DNA of 64,000 nt from Podospora comata (taxonomy: Eukaryota > Ascomycota > Sordariomycetes > Sordariales > Podosporaceae): positions 3,534,001 through 3,598,000 of the forward strand of contig CP071493.1 in assembly GCA_017354895.1 (NCBI GenBank), read 5' to 3'. The translations under genes and the position numbers were made by a program. The notes below the pieces were generated by a model. The model did not search any database. It was not told the origin of the DNA and worked only from the letters and a program-made list of their open reading frames with translations. The stretch's first letter is position 1, and the number at the start of each line of letters is the position of its first letter. Shown here piece by piece: positions 44,430 through 55,707 of the stretch.

Positions 44430-45243
44430 GGGAAGGGGAGGTTATGGTTTGTCAATGTTCCGGTGATGGGGAATGGGTGATAATGATGGGGATTGGGGTT
44501 ATTGGATTGGAGTTTTGTCATGTTTTGGAAATACCATATAGATTGGATGCTTATTATGGTGTGTCGGTAATGGGAATTGAAAGAATGCTCTGAACCATGT
44601 TGAGATATTGTAAAGAGTCAAGCAAAGTGAATAGACTGAGCTGTGTGAACTTCCTTTCACTAATTTCATCCGGTATTTACTCATAACAAAACACTACAAC
44701 GACTAGATTCCGAATAGCCAAAAGAAAGTATCGACGTGTAGGTTAGGCAGGTCAAAAAGGTGTGAAAGTCCAAAAAGATCGCCGGCATCCACACTTTATT
44801 TGGTTGTGGTGTCTGGCGCCGAAAACTTGGTTTTACGAGGATTTGAACAAGGAAGCTCTCCGGGGTCGAGACAACTTGGGGGGAAGGGCTTTGCCCTCAG
44901 CCAGCAAGTCTTCCCACTCGACCATTTGACCAGAGTGAGCTGCTGTTCCTTGTTGAAGAAGATGTGTTGGACGAGATATACATACCGTTGTTGGGGAAGG
45001 AGCAAGGTGCGGGGACAAACAAGGAAGGAAGGAGCGAGGGCTGGTGGTGCGAGAAGGGGGTGATGGAGGAAGGAGCGAGGGTTGATGCTGGGACAAGAGG
45101 GCAGGAGCGAGCTCGGAGAGTTATGTCATTCGTCGTTGTGGTCACTCGGAGACACAGCATACCGTTATTCTAGAAGTTCGTAGATGAGCCAGCTCAAGTA
45201 TTTATTCATATCTCACGCCTCTTCTGCATCAGTCAGTTGCCCG
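44430..45243. other. Convergent 3' flanks of the BTB and peptidase genes
   Basis: Non-coding by inspection. Purine-rich on the plus strand near 45000-45110. No RNA gene or repeat is recognised. Confidence 0.55.
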
Positions 45244-46715
45244 CTAATCCAGGGTATCATCCCGCAACTTAAATAACATCCCTAGCACCTCGTCCCCTTT
45301 TGCCCGGATGGCATTGTGATGAAGCTGGTTCGTCTCGTGGACCTTGATCCCCTTGACCAACGCGGCCGTCTCCCTCGCTGCCCCGATGTCAACGTACATG
45401 TCGTCAATATAGCTCACGGCGTACACAGGTACTTCGTTACGGCGCAGCTGCTCTTCATCGTACAGATCTTCCTCCCACTGAGAATATCTCGCCAACGCTT
45501 CCGCCGCGGGCTTGAGCGGCCTCAAGGTGGGATACGTGTCAAAGAATTGAGGGAAAACCATCTCACCCGAGAAGTAAACTCTGACCATTCCATCCACTGG
45601 CAGAGACAACTGGCTATGATCAGATTGCGTCCAAAAGAAGTTTTCAAACTTGCGAGCTGCATTCAGGGCCGCCCAGTTGGACGCTACACCCCTGGAGCAG
45701 TAGATGCTCTCGTGTAGAATGGCGTAGACAGGGTTGCTGTCAAAAGGGACCTCACGCTCAAGTGCCATCAGTGTCGGAGTGGTAAAGTAGTTGAACTGAT
45801 CCAGGTCGGAAATGAGCTTGACTACTAGATTGTGTACAGTATCTAGACCTCCATGGCCACCAAAGGCCATGCCGAGACCGAGGAGACGGTGGACTGTAAA
45901 AGTACCACCTCCGGGAAGGTGGATATCGGCTTCGTTCGTGGTCAGGTATGATGCGATTCGGGCGACGTTCGCCTCGTCTTCAGGATATTTGCTGTAGTAG
46001 GCTTCGTTTCGCTGGATGACCTTTCTATAGAGGGCGGAATACACTTCTAGAGGTTGGCGCTCGACAGGGGCCAGACCACCGGTCATGAAAACCTCTCTAA
46101 GGCCTTGGGGGTACTTGGACAAGTATGACAGACAGACGAAGCCGCCGAATGACTGCCCAAAAATGGACCATGTTTGATACTCTGGCTTCCAGGACTCGGT
46201 CAGACAAAGCCGGATCGCTTCGAGGTCTCGCACGATGCTGTTGGCGCGGAAGAGCTTCAGGTACTCGACCTGCTGGTTGACGTCCCCCTGTTTGAGGACG
46301 AGGTCTGTGTGGATGGGGTTGCTCATTCCGGTCCCGCGGTAGTCGACATAAAGCACCGTGTATCCGGCGTCCAAGGCACGGTTGGAAACGGGATGGCTTC
46401 GGGGCTCAGGGCCACCAAAGCCTGGGCCACCTTCAAGGTAGACCAGATACGGCTTTATGGGCTCATCCGCCGGTTTGGAGAGTCCTGGAATAGTCTTCTC
46501 CGGCCGGCTTATGCTGCGGGCAAAGAGCCGAATGGTTCCGTCTCCCGGGCGAGCATAGTTCAACGGGACCTCGAAGAATAGCTCAGTCACATGAAAACCG
46601 CCTGGTGATGGGTTAGCCAAAGATTCAATACTTGTAGCAGGTAGAAATAAGGGCCATTACCGGGATGAATATGTGACCGGCTGCCGACCAGACGCGCAAT
46701 CCAAACAGGATCCAT
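45244..46715 (-). CDS. Prolyl aminopeptidase-like alpha/beta hydrolase (peptidase family S33)
   Basis: Releases N-terminal proline from peptides if it acts like its family. Exons 46661-46715 and 45244-46601 (59-nt intron) give 470 aa. The small first exon supplies MDPVWIARLVGSRSHIHPG, which joins to GFHVTELFFEVPLNYA, the usual N-terminal block of fungal proline iminopeptidases; the ATG just inside the intron's end would lose it. The oxyanion motif EGGPGFGG is clear, and the nucleophile is Ser169 in GQSFGG. The Asp candidate is in SYIDDMYVD and the His in QLHHNAIR near the C-terminus. No signal peptide, so probably cytosolic. It diverges from the CP-motif gene. Confidence 0.92.
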
Positions 46716-47269
46716 CTTGCATGTTGTTGTTTAAGAAGTGGCCGTTGGAAGTAGTTAAAAAGTTGCAGATGCGGGGATAATAACCTTGAACTACCCATCG
46801 GCTTCCACCTAGGTTGTGACTGCCTCATGGCGAATGAGATGAGAGAACAAGCTCGTATTAACCTACAGAACCCTATGTGAGGCACGACAGGCTGCAACAA
46901 CTGATCCAAAACGCATTCCATCGCCAATTCCCATCTACCTTGGGTACCTCTTCAAGAGCCACGATCTCCACATATATCGATTTCCAGCTAGGTACAACCA
47001 CAGGTGTCATCAGCATCGAGGTTGTGCTCCGCTGCAGATTGGAGCTGGGACCACACCTGATCTCTAGATCCCTGCACCACGCTAACGGTCGCCCCGCCCA
47101 GCCACGGAATCGGCCAAACATTCAGGGACTGGTCGCTAAAAGTGGACTCGGCGGGGTGGTTTAAAAAGCTGGCGCGACTGTTTTCCCTCTTCCAGACCAA
47201 CCATTTTCCACCAAGCTCTTCTTTCTCTGTTATACCAAGCAAGAGCTTACAAATGCGGCACCTCCCCTC
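46716..47269. promoter_or_regulatory. Bidirectional promoter, S33 hydrolase / CP-motif gene
   Basis: 554 bp between divergent starts. GATTGG (inverted CCAAT core) lies near 47036 and a pyrimidine-rich stretch near 47180-47230 precedes the plus-strand gene. No TATA box is clear. Confidence 0.45.
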
Positions 47270-49029
47270 ATGACCCATGGGATGTCTGCCGCAATCCTCA
47301 TCCAGACTCTGACCGAGTCCTTCGCCGCCCTGGCAGACGAAGTTCAGTCGCTGATTGATCGCAAAACCATCTTGGAGCACAAGCTGCGCTACGCCCATGA
47401 ACAGGTACGTTCCTTTTTTTTTTCTCGTCTCATCGCTACTTTGCGATGTCACCCCTCCCCAGCCTCATATGATGATTTCATTAGCTCTAGATCTGGAGCT
47501 GTTTTAAACGAGCAGCAGATGGAGACACTATTCACACTCTGATATTTTCGCTGGCATTTTCTTTTACTTTACGACCCCCGTCATCTTCTTGCGGTCGATC
47601 ACAGTTTGCTAACATCAAGCTCGTGAAGCAGTTTCAATATCTCGCCGACAAGTATGCAGTACCAGACGTGTCCGAGACTCTAGCAAAACTCCAAATATCA
47701 CCAGATTTACATCTACTCGCGACGGCAACGTCAGCTGTGCCTTTGCCAAAACGTGGACTTGACGGGAACAACCAGCACCAAATCGCGCTGCTCATCAGAG
47801 AGGGACGCAAAGCCGCAAAGCAGCTTGCTATCGCCATGACCGACGCAGCCCAGTTTGCCAGGTCAGGTCAAGACACTCCGCTGTCGCTAGGAATGGAAGG
47901 TTTGACGACTGCGTCAACGGTCCTGGAAAAGGACTTTACCGTTCATGGGAGAAAGAGCTCCCTAGCGTGCCCCTTCTCGACCAAGCTGAATCAAAACGGC
48001 ATACCTCATGGTCACCACGCTGAGCAGGTCGACGGCTCCCAGGACCTTGCTGGCGGCGCCGGTGCTGATCCCACGCCTCACAAGTCAACTGATCCCATAT
48101 GCGCCGCCATGCTTGAAGATGCCGTGCCCAGTCCCACGGCCGCCGCTGCTGCCTCCAAATGTCCGATCCGTTTCCTAGACAAGCACTCGCCTGAAGAAAT
48201 TGCGCACTACGTGGAGACCCACAAGCATGAGATTCCCCGAAGCCATGAGGTCTGCGTCAGGAGGTATCAGCGGAACGAAGAGCAGATAAGAAAGCTCGAC
48301 GCCAAGTATGGTAACCTCGTGAGCATGGTCGAAGACTTGAGCCACTTGCACCGCCCCATGTTACCTCCTGCTGCCGGGAACGACAAGACCAGGGTGGGCA
48401 GCACCTCGTCGAATAAGAGAGTAGAGGACTGGGCCCAGACGATTGTTGCTGTCGATCCTGACATCCAGGATAACGAGATGCCACCGACGCCTCATGAGGA
48501 AGGGGATCGGGAGAATAGATTCGACCGCAACTTCCGCGAGGTCCGTGTGGGCGAGTCGCCGACTAGACCTTGGGGAATTCCTGTGCCTATCCAAGCCGAC
48601 CTGCGACCACAAGATATACCTCCTGTCCGCAGCTCATCGCCCGTCCCTCCGATGAGAACAGAGGCCCCGGCAGTTGCGCCAGAAGTCAAAGCGGAACCTA
48701 AGAAGTGTCCCTTTGACCATACCAAGATGGGATTCAAAACCCAAATGAAACCGCATTCTCCGACGGCAGACCCGAATCTCAACACTGGCCATAATTTGAA
48801 CACATCCTCCTTGCCGCTTAAGTATCACCAGGAGTTGCCTTCGAGTCCGCCCCAGCCACCGTTTGTCAACCTCCCCGAGTCTGTCAAACTTGCCGCCCCA
48901 ACATCGGGCGACAAAGGCGCCGATCGGCCGCCGCAGATTGTGTATAACTTCAACGGGCCGGTGTTCATTGGGTATCCGATGGAACAGGCCATGCAGCTTA
49001 TGCAACAGTGGCAGCAACAGAACCAATAG
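47270..49029 (+). CDS. Unidentified coiled-coil protein with three CP (heme-regulatory-like) motifs
   Basis: I do not recognise this family. Exons 47270-47404 and 47632-49029 give 510 aa. The 227-nt intron ends at the CAG of 47629-47631; an earlier CAG at 47602-47604 also keeps the frame, but a perfect GCTAAC branch site between the two favours the later one. The N-terminus (about residues 10-75) is a coiled coil. Cys-Pro pairs occur at 158 (ACPFS), 222 (KCPIRF) and 404 (KKCPFDHTKM); the last closely resembles the heme-regulatory motif KCPVDH of Hap1. The block around 222-260 (HSPEEIAHYVETHKHEIPRSHEVCVRRYQ is split here for length: HSPEEIAHYVETHKHE, then IPRSHEVCVRRYQ) looks like a small folded domain rich in His. 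The rest is disordered, ending Gln-rich. A second start, Met5, is possible. Confidence 0.82.
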
Positions 49030-49646
49030 GGCGGGCATCTCTTTTCTTTTTGCATGTATAATGTTTTGGCAAGCGAGGAGTTTGGGGCAAAGAATTAGGA
49101 TAGTATCACAAGGTATTGAGAGCAGGTTAATTGGTTTATAGCATTAGCATTTGAGGTAGACATGACATGTAGGGAACATGCTCGGGAACAATGGGCCTGC
49201 CTGCTGTAAAAGACAGAAACAACTCTTTGCTTGAGTACGTGTACAAGGCTCTTTCCAGACCTCGGAGAGATAATCGAAATGCATATGTCCCATCTTTCGA
49301 AGCCTTCATTGAGAGGTCGCAGTCTCTGTTTTTCTGTTTCCACAATGTGGCCATCTAGATTTCTCCTTTGTGTGATCCCCCTGGTAAACTGATGAAGTGA
49401 TTTCCAGAAAACAACCCCAACAACGCCTTGCCAGTGTAAAAATATCAAATCTGCAACATCCAAAACCTCCAACCAAAACTCCGCCAAATGCTTGCCAACC
49501 CAGATCCAACCACAGATAGGTAATCCCACACACACCCATATATTCACCTGCTTTGTAAATACCCTCTCCCCTTCAACTCCCAACCAAAGTTGCCCCCTTC
49601 CCTTTGATCACCGCCCCCTCGTTTGTTTGAACATACCCCTCCTCCT
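49030..49646. other. Convergent 3' flanks of the CP-motif gene and TVP38
   Basis: 617 bp, AT-richer, with no coding or RNA feature I can support. Confidence 0.55.
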
Positions 49647-51008
49647 TCACTTAAACCCCCTCGGCAACTCAGGTGCATCCTCCCAAACATCATCCCTATA
49701 CCCTTGCTCCTGTCCCGTCCTCCCCGAACTATCATTATCCCACAAGCTAATATCATCATCATCCATCAGCACATCAACCGCCGCAGCATCCATCTCATCC
49801 GGATCGACCAACCTTTCCTCTTCTTCTCCAGCTTCTGGCAGCAACCCCCCCTCCAGATCCTCTCCCGCAAGCTCCTCGGCCCTCTGCATCGTCTTCTTAT
49901 AAACCGCCCACGCAACCCCCATGCCCACCGCCGCCCCCACCGCCATAGAAGCATAATTCACAAACTTGTCAAACCCCGTCATTTTATCCCCCGACTCGGC
50001 CAACAAGGCAAGCCGACTGCCGATAAAAATGTGGACTAGCAATTTCGGTCTATAAAATTCCCGTCAGTCAGCACATACCATCATGATAGGGGGAAAGAAA
50101 AAGAAAAAAAAAACTCACGTCGTGAGCGCAGTAGCCCCAGCAAAAGTAACCGGACTAATACTCCCAACCGTAGCCAAAAACCCATTCGACAGCGAGTACG
50201 GCAACGGACAAAGCCTAATCATCGCCAGCACCACCACCCCGTCCTTTTTCAGCACCTGCCCCAACGCAACGAATCGTTTGTCTTTTCCTACCAGGTTGTG
50301 GACATAGCCTTTTAACACGCCGCGTGAGGTGACGAAAGCGGCAGTCGAACCGGCTACCGTTGCTGTTGCGGCGATGGGCCAGCCGTGGGGGAAGCCATAG
50401 ACAAAACCGGTGATCGTGACGCAGGTGCTGTAGCCTATTATGGGGGGGAAGCCGGTTAGGCATGTGAGGAAGAATATTACGATGAGGAAAAGCCAGGATT
50501 GTTTCCAGGATGCGGCTAGGGGGGCGAGGGAGGTGAAGATTGTGTGGGAGTAGACTAGGAAGAGGATTCCTAGGGAGAAAAGGACTGAGAGGGCTAAGAG
50601 GACGAGGAGTTGTTGGGTTCGGGGGAGGGAGAGGAAGAGGCGGAGGGTGGATTGGGAGAGGGTGATTGCTGTTGTTGTTGCTTTTTGGAGGAAGGACTGG
50701 GGGGTGTCGAGGAGGGGGTTGGAGGAGTAAGGGTTGGATCGGCGGCGGGTGGTGCTCAGTCGGCGGGAGGACGAGAAGGAGGTGGAGGGGGGTCGGGATT
50801 GGGATTGTTGCTGCCAGAGGTCGTTTTGGAGATTGGGAGAGGTTGGGTTGGAGGTGATTCTCGGGACGGAGGTTAGTGATGGAGAGGGGGAGGAGGAGGT
50901 TGAGAGGGAGAGGCGATGGTGGTGGTTGAAGGTGTTTTTGGTTGGGGAGGGGATTCGTCCCCCTCCTCCTGATGGGGGGCCGAAGGGGGGAAATTCTTCG
51001 CCTGGCAT
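49647..51008 (-). CDS. TVP38: Tvp38/TMEM64 family Golgi membrane protein (VTT/SNARE-associated fold)
   Basis: Integral membrane protein of the DedA/VTT superfamily, found in Tlg2-containing Golgi vesicles in yeast; members scramble or move lipids. Exons 50119-51008 and 49647-50049 (69-nt intron) give 430 aa. A Ser/Pro-rich cytosolic N-terminus of about 120 residues leads to a first membrane helix (LLVLLALSVLFSLGILFLV, about 137-155). The VTT core follows, with the half-helical GFPPIIGYS, GFVYGFPHGW and the re-entrant block RLCPLPYSLSNGFLATVG. The join restores ALTTPKLLVHIFIGSRL, a strong family signature. An acidic C-terminal tail (DDDDISLWDND) faces the cytosol. Convergent with the CP-motif gene. 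Confidence 0.93.
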
Positions 51009-52062
51009 GGTCGTCGTTGTTATAAGCCTCGGTGTTGTCCGATCGGTTCGTTGGGTGAAGATGTCGTGGTGGTAGACGTCTCGTTCAAAGTGTATGTATG
51101 TAGTGTCGCAACAATTTCCACCGGTTCTCGTGCGTTGTTATCGCAAGCCAAGCCCAAGAATATGTACCCTCCTCCACTTTCTAGGTTATCCCTCTTCGTT
51201 CGGTACGTTCGTTTGTTCGTTTGTTCACTCTTCGGTCTCCGCGGTATCCACGGCTTTCGTTCCCTCTCCGCCCTGCTACTTATCGTCTTGTCGCTGAGCG
51301 TGTCACTGCCTCTGCAAGTCCATTGGGTTTGCACCTACACAATAACTCCAACAAAACTATCTCTCTCTCTCTCTCTCACTCTCAGAAGTAAAAGTAAAAC
51401 AGAAATGCCTCCTGTGACCAAGGGTGTCGAAAAGAAAAAAGGGATACCTAATTCCAAAATAAGATAGCGAAAAAAAGGGTCCCCCGAAATCTGGACCCAA
51501 CTGGAATTAAAGTCAGCAACGAGCTGGCTCAGCCTCACAACCAGCCGACCCCCCCGATCATCCCGCCGCCGAGTTCCAGAAGGCCCAGCCCAAAGAACAA
51601 CCTAAAACGGCGTAAGGCTAGACCTAAAACAGTAGTTTCAGGGGCACCACACCACAGCAGACTGCATCATGAATCCGAGACCTCCCTTTCCCCAAAGAGA
51701 TGAGAATGCGATGCGAACAATATTAAGATGTCCCGAACCAACAAGTTGGGATGGATGTCAAAGACGTAACGCAACCTCTTGCATCCTCGGTAGCACCCGA
51801 AAGCCTGCCAGCCGCGCAATCCGACGCACTCAGAGCGCCTTGCATGACATATCTACTTAGGTAGATAGGGCAACAAGACGTCATCAACGGCACAACCCAC
51901 ATCCCCGGGCCCGTCTCTGCATAGGTACAACCTCTACATTTCACATCATCCCAACTGGAACAAACAAAGGTTTAATAAACTGTTTTTTGCTCTATTCTAC
52001 CCCATCCAGCCAACCAGTTAGTATCAGCAACCCCCCCCCCCCTCCTCCTCCGAAAAAGGGCG
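51009..52062. other. Intergenic 1.05 kb, TVP38 promoter and SMR gene 3' side
   Basis: A CT repeat lies at 51361-51375 and a C homopolymer near 52030-52041. The frames found here are short and unconvincing. Confidence 0.55.
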
Positions 52063-54385
52063 TCACCTCCTCGCCGGCCCCTTGGGTGGCTCCTTGGCAA
52101 CCGACGTGTCCCTAACAAGAAGCTTGACCTTGCCCTCCCCAATCTCGACACCCTGCGAAAGAATATCCACGTTCTCCTTCTCACCCCCCTCACTACCGCC
52201 GCCATCCTTCTTCGCATGCGTCGCCCCGTCCTTGGAGAGACTCCGGTCCCAGCTCCGCGCGTCAATGCCCAAGATGCCGCCCGTGCTGTTGCGGTCGCCC
52301 GGCACAGAAAACTCCCGGTAGGCATACCGCCACTCGTTCAAAAAGCTCCGGACCGCCTTGCCAACCTTGTCCTTACCATTTTTGCTGTGGTGGCCGGTGC
52401 CCGTGATGGCGTAGATTGGTCTGACCTCGGAAATGTTCTCCATGAGCACCTTCTCCAGATACTCGACCGCCTCCTCGGGGTGCAGCCCGTGCAGGTCCAC
52501 GTAGATTTCTGGGCAGTTGGCCCGGTCCTTGTTGCGCTCCTTGTACAGCTGGTCGGCTGCCTCGCGGTGAGCTCTCCGCATCAGGTCGTTCTCGCTCTGT
52601 CCCCGGAGACTGAGTGCCTTGGCGGCTCTGGCATCGTTACGATTCCAGGCTTGAGCAGCACTGTGAACTTTGTTAGTCTTCACCGCTTGCTATTGGTTTC
52701 AACTCACGATCACCTTTGGAGAAACTTGTTGCGGAGGCCACCATGCTTGATAGCCTCCTGGCGTGCCTTGAGATAGGCCTTGTTGGCTTTCTCGCCCGTC
52801 TCGAGCCACGGAATATGCTTGGGATTTGGGATGGCTTGGGCGGCCGCGCTGTTCTCGCCGTTGCGAATGCTGGTCGAACTACCATTGCGGGCCATCTTTC
52901 GGGACTGCTGCGAAGGCGTAGGGGATGGCGACATCTTGACGATATCGGCAAGTGTGCTAGGGGGAAAGTTCTCCTTGTGACCGTGACCGTGCCCACCCCT
53001 CTTGCCATGGTGCTTCTTACCCTGTTTGGCAAGGGCAGCCCCGAGCGAAGGAAAAGCATCCGCATCATCCGGCGAGGGCACAGGCTGTGTTGCCTCCTTT
53101 TGCTGATGGCGACTTCCAGGCCGGGATCGCGGCCGGTCGTTAGCGTAGCCATGGTGTCCTTTAAACCCAGGGGGCGGCGTAACACCGAGGGCTGGATAGT
53201 TGCCAGCGGCCGCAAAGATAGGCAGTTGCTCCGGAGTGCCGGGCTGCAGCGCTGGGAAGCTGCTGTAGTCTTGCAGATTAACCGTGGCGTGCTGGGTAGG
53301 AGGTGTATCCGACCCATCGATATGAAGCCTGTTGGCCAGGTGTGCCGGGTCGTGCGAGAAGATACAAGTGCTCCCAGCGAGACAGTTCCCTGCCACCCAG
53401 TATCTAAAGTTGTGTCAGTTTTTCATGACCGACAATTTTCGAACTCTACTCTCGAGACTTACTTGCAAATGTGACTGCTCAAATCATGGCTAAAACGGCA
53501 GTCGGCGCGCAGACAACTTCCGGTGGACAGATAAAACTTGCAAATGACACCCGTCTTTTGCTGGTCTCCTGGGGTCGACGGTCGGTTGTCGGGAGTCAGT
53601 GACCTCCCGATAGTCACTCGAGCCTCCTCGGCCTGGGCGGCCAGAGCGAGGTTGTCTTGCATTTGTGTCTCCATGATGGCCTGGACAGTGGCACCAAGAT
53701 CGTAGCCATGCATGGCAAGGGCAGCACTAATCTCATCATCGGTCTTGGTAGGTCCCAGGATCGTGCGCAGCATGTCGTACGGGCTCATATCTGTCTCCTG
53801 GCGCGTGGATACGAACTCGGGAGCCGCCACGTTCAGGCCACTGGCGTTGCCGATTGACGAGGTTACACTGGCGGCATCATCGCTCACCAGCCAGTCCACA
53901 TTGTCAGACTGGTAGTCGCCGAAAACCTCCTGAGAGGGCGGCTCATCGTTGAAACGGTACGCATTCAAGCTTGGGCTGTGAGGCACGGGAGCGGCAAAGG
54001 CCAGTCTCGGAGACGGTCTCGGCGAGCCGAAGGGGGAGGCCGTTACGGACTTGGCCCGACTGAAAGGGGTTGGCATGAATCCTGGCGGGGCAAGGGGGCT
54101 AACACCCAAGCGCGGTGAGCCCGACAGTGGGGTTCCGGAGCCGCGCCAGGGGGCCGGTGAAGGACGCCGCAAGATGGTCTGCCGTATAGACGGCGGTGAT
54201 GTTGCCGTCCCACCTCCATCTCGAAATCGCCAGAGGGCGTCTAATATTGCATTTTCTAGCGCCTGGTCCCTCAGCGTTGTCTTTTCCCTCAAGACCTCCT
54301 CGAGCTTGTCGGTCTTATCCTCATCTTCCAGGGTAAGGTCTTGAAGGATCGGGAGGCAGATCTCGTAGGTCTCGTCAGAAACCAT
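52063..54385 (-). CDS. CUE-CCCH-SMR domain protein, probable stalled-ribosome endonuclease
   Basis: Exons 53463-54385, 52714-53403 and 52063-52660 give 736 aa. A CUE/UBA-like helix bundle (about 202-240, SPYDMLRTILG...HGYDLGATVQAIME) suggests ubiquitin binding. Two CCCH zinc fingers follow: C282-x8-C-x4-C-x3-H300, then C307-x6-C-x5-C-x3-H, the second restored by splicing (CKYWVAGNC). Next come three short F/YP(A/S)L motifs, a DUF1771 helix pair (about 539-580) and an SMR nuclease domain with DLHGLHPEEA (593-602) and GTGHHS (625-630). The CUE-plus-SMR plan is that of Cue2/NONU-1, which cleaves mRNA at collided ribosomes; added CCCH fingers would contact RNA. In intron 2 only the GTGATC donor works, since the nearby GTGAGT brings an in-frame stop. 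Function by homology, not proven. Confidence 0.9.
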
Positions 54386-55707
54386 GATTGCGCGCGCGCC
54401 GTATTATTATTTCGAGAGGCTCCCGGTGCTAGTATTATGTTGGTATGAAGGCAGACCGTCCGTATACGTGTTGCTGGCGGTGTGTAACGCGCAGGATGAA
54501 TGCGAGCTCGAGAAAACGGTGTAACGACGAAGGCAGTATTGGGAAAGCGAAAGTGTGGGTTGAGTTGAGGTGTTGGGACAAGCTAACTTTCAGAGACCCG
54601 ATCGTCGTGCTCGAGATTGTCGTCGGCGCCAAGGTGTCAAACTTGAACCGCCCTCAGGGGTCAACTAGTATAGTAATGCGATAATGGGGGTGGTGGACGT
54701 CGGTTTCGGGGCAGCCAGTCTTGTCTAACAGCATGTTGTTATCATGCCAGGGCTGTCTTTTGGGAGATCGTCGGACCCGTTGGTGCTTGGTGTGGAAAGG
54801 GGGTCGTCGGAATCGGGAGTCGATCGAGGCAGCGAGGCAGGAACGCGGGGGTCGGCGGCTTGCTAATGAGGGGCGGACAAGAACAAACAAGGCGGCATGG
54901 GTAGAGCAGCACTTGGGAAAGTAGAGTCCAAAAGAAAACAGAAGGAGGGAAAGCAGATGAGGTAGGAAAAAGCCAGGCAGACAGGCTGCGAGTTCAGCTG
55001 AGATGGGTGATGGCCCGGGAGGTGTGTCGGTCGGGTTCAGTTCGACCACAGTCCACAGTGCTGCTGTTGCGGAGCTGGGGGAAGAGAGGCCCCACGGGGA
55101 CAGTGCCAAAAGCACTGTGCACTCTATCCTCAAATTCAGTTATTCTGCGGGATGGCAGCCCCAGCACCGCTTGCTCGCGGCACTGTGCGGGCAGTGCCAG
55201 GGTCAGCATGAATGACAGCCAAAGCTAGGACCATAGCGCCGCCCGACTTTAGCACACCTGGATGGGCCATCTGATTGGCACAGGGCCAAGACAAAGAAAC
55301 ACGACTTCAACGTGCTCACTTGATCAATTTGACACTTGGGATTTCTTTTGGACATGTCATTTTTCTAGTATTTTCATACAAAGGAGCCTCTGTTTGGGAG
55401 CTCTGGTCTTCGGAACGGCCACTGCGGTGTCAGTAGTGATATGTCAAGTTTCGGTGAAGCATCTCGTTTCTGCACCGTTTGCTGAGCTCAGCCACCTTCA
55501 AAAAGTGTACTTATGCTGAGATGAGGCCCGATGTGTGAGCCGCCTGGTTGCAACTTGTGTCCTCTTGTGCCTCTATGTGGTGGTTTTGAGACCCTTCGCA
55601 GTCTCTGGTGCTTCTTCAGACCCGGGGCAGGGTACAGGTTGGTAGTGTGGGTATGTAGGTAAGTACGCTCTATACACTTTTGGCTTTCTATCCAACAATG
55701 CCAGTAT
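54386..55707. other. Intergenic 1.3 kb, SMR gene promoter and JmjC gene 3' side
   Basis: Contains a GCGCGC step just upstream of the SMR start (about 54392). Open frames such as 54654-55133 on the minus strand have no domain. Nothing else is recognised. Confidence 0.5.

Noticed and set aside
47602-47631. Earlier in-frame acceptor (CAG at 47602-47604) in the CP-motif gene, adding nine residues
   Set aside because: A perfect GCTAAC branch site lies downstream of it and 17-20 nt before the later CAG, so the later acceptor is favoured; the earlier one could still be a minor isoform.
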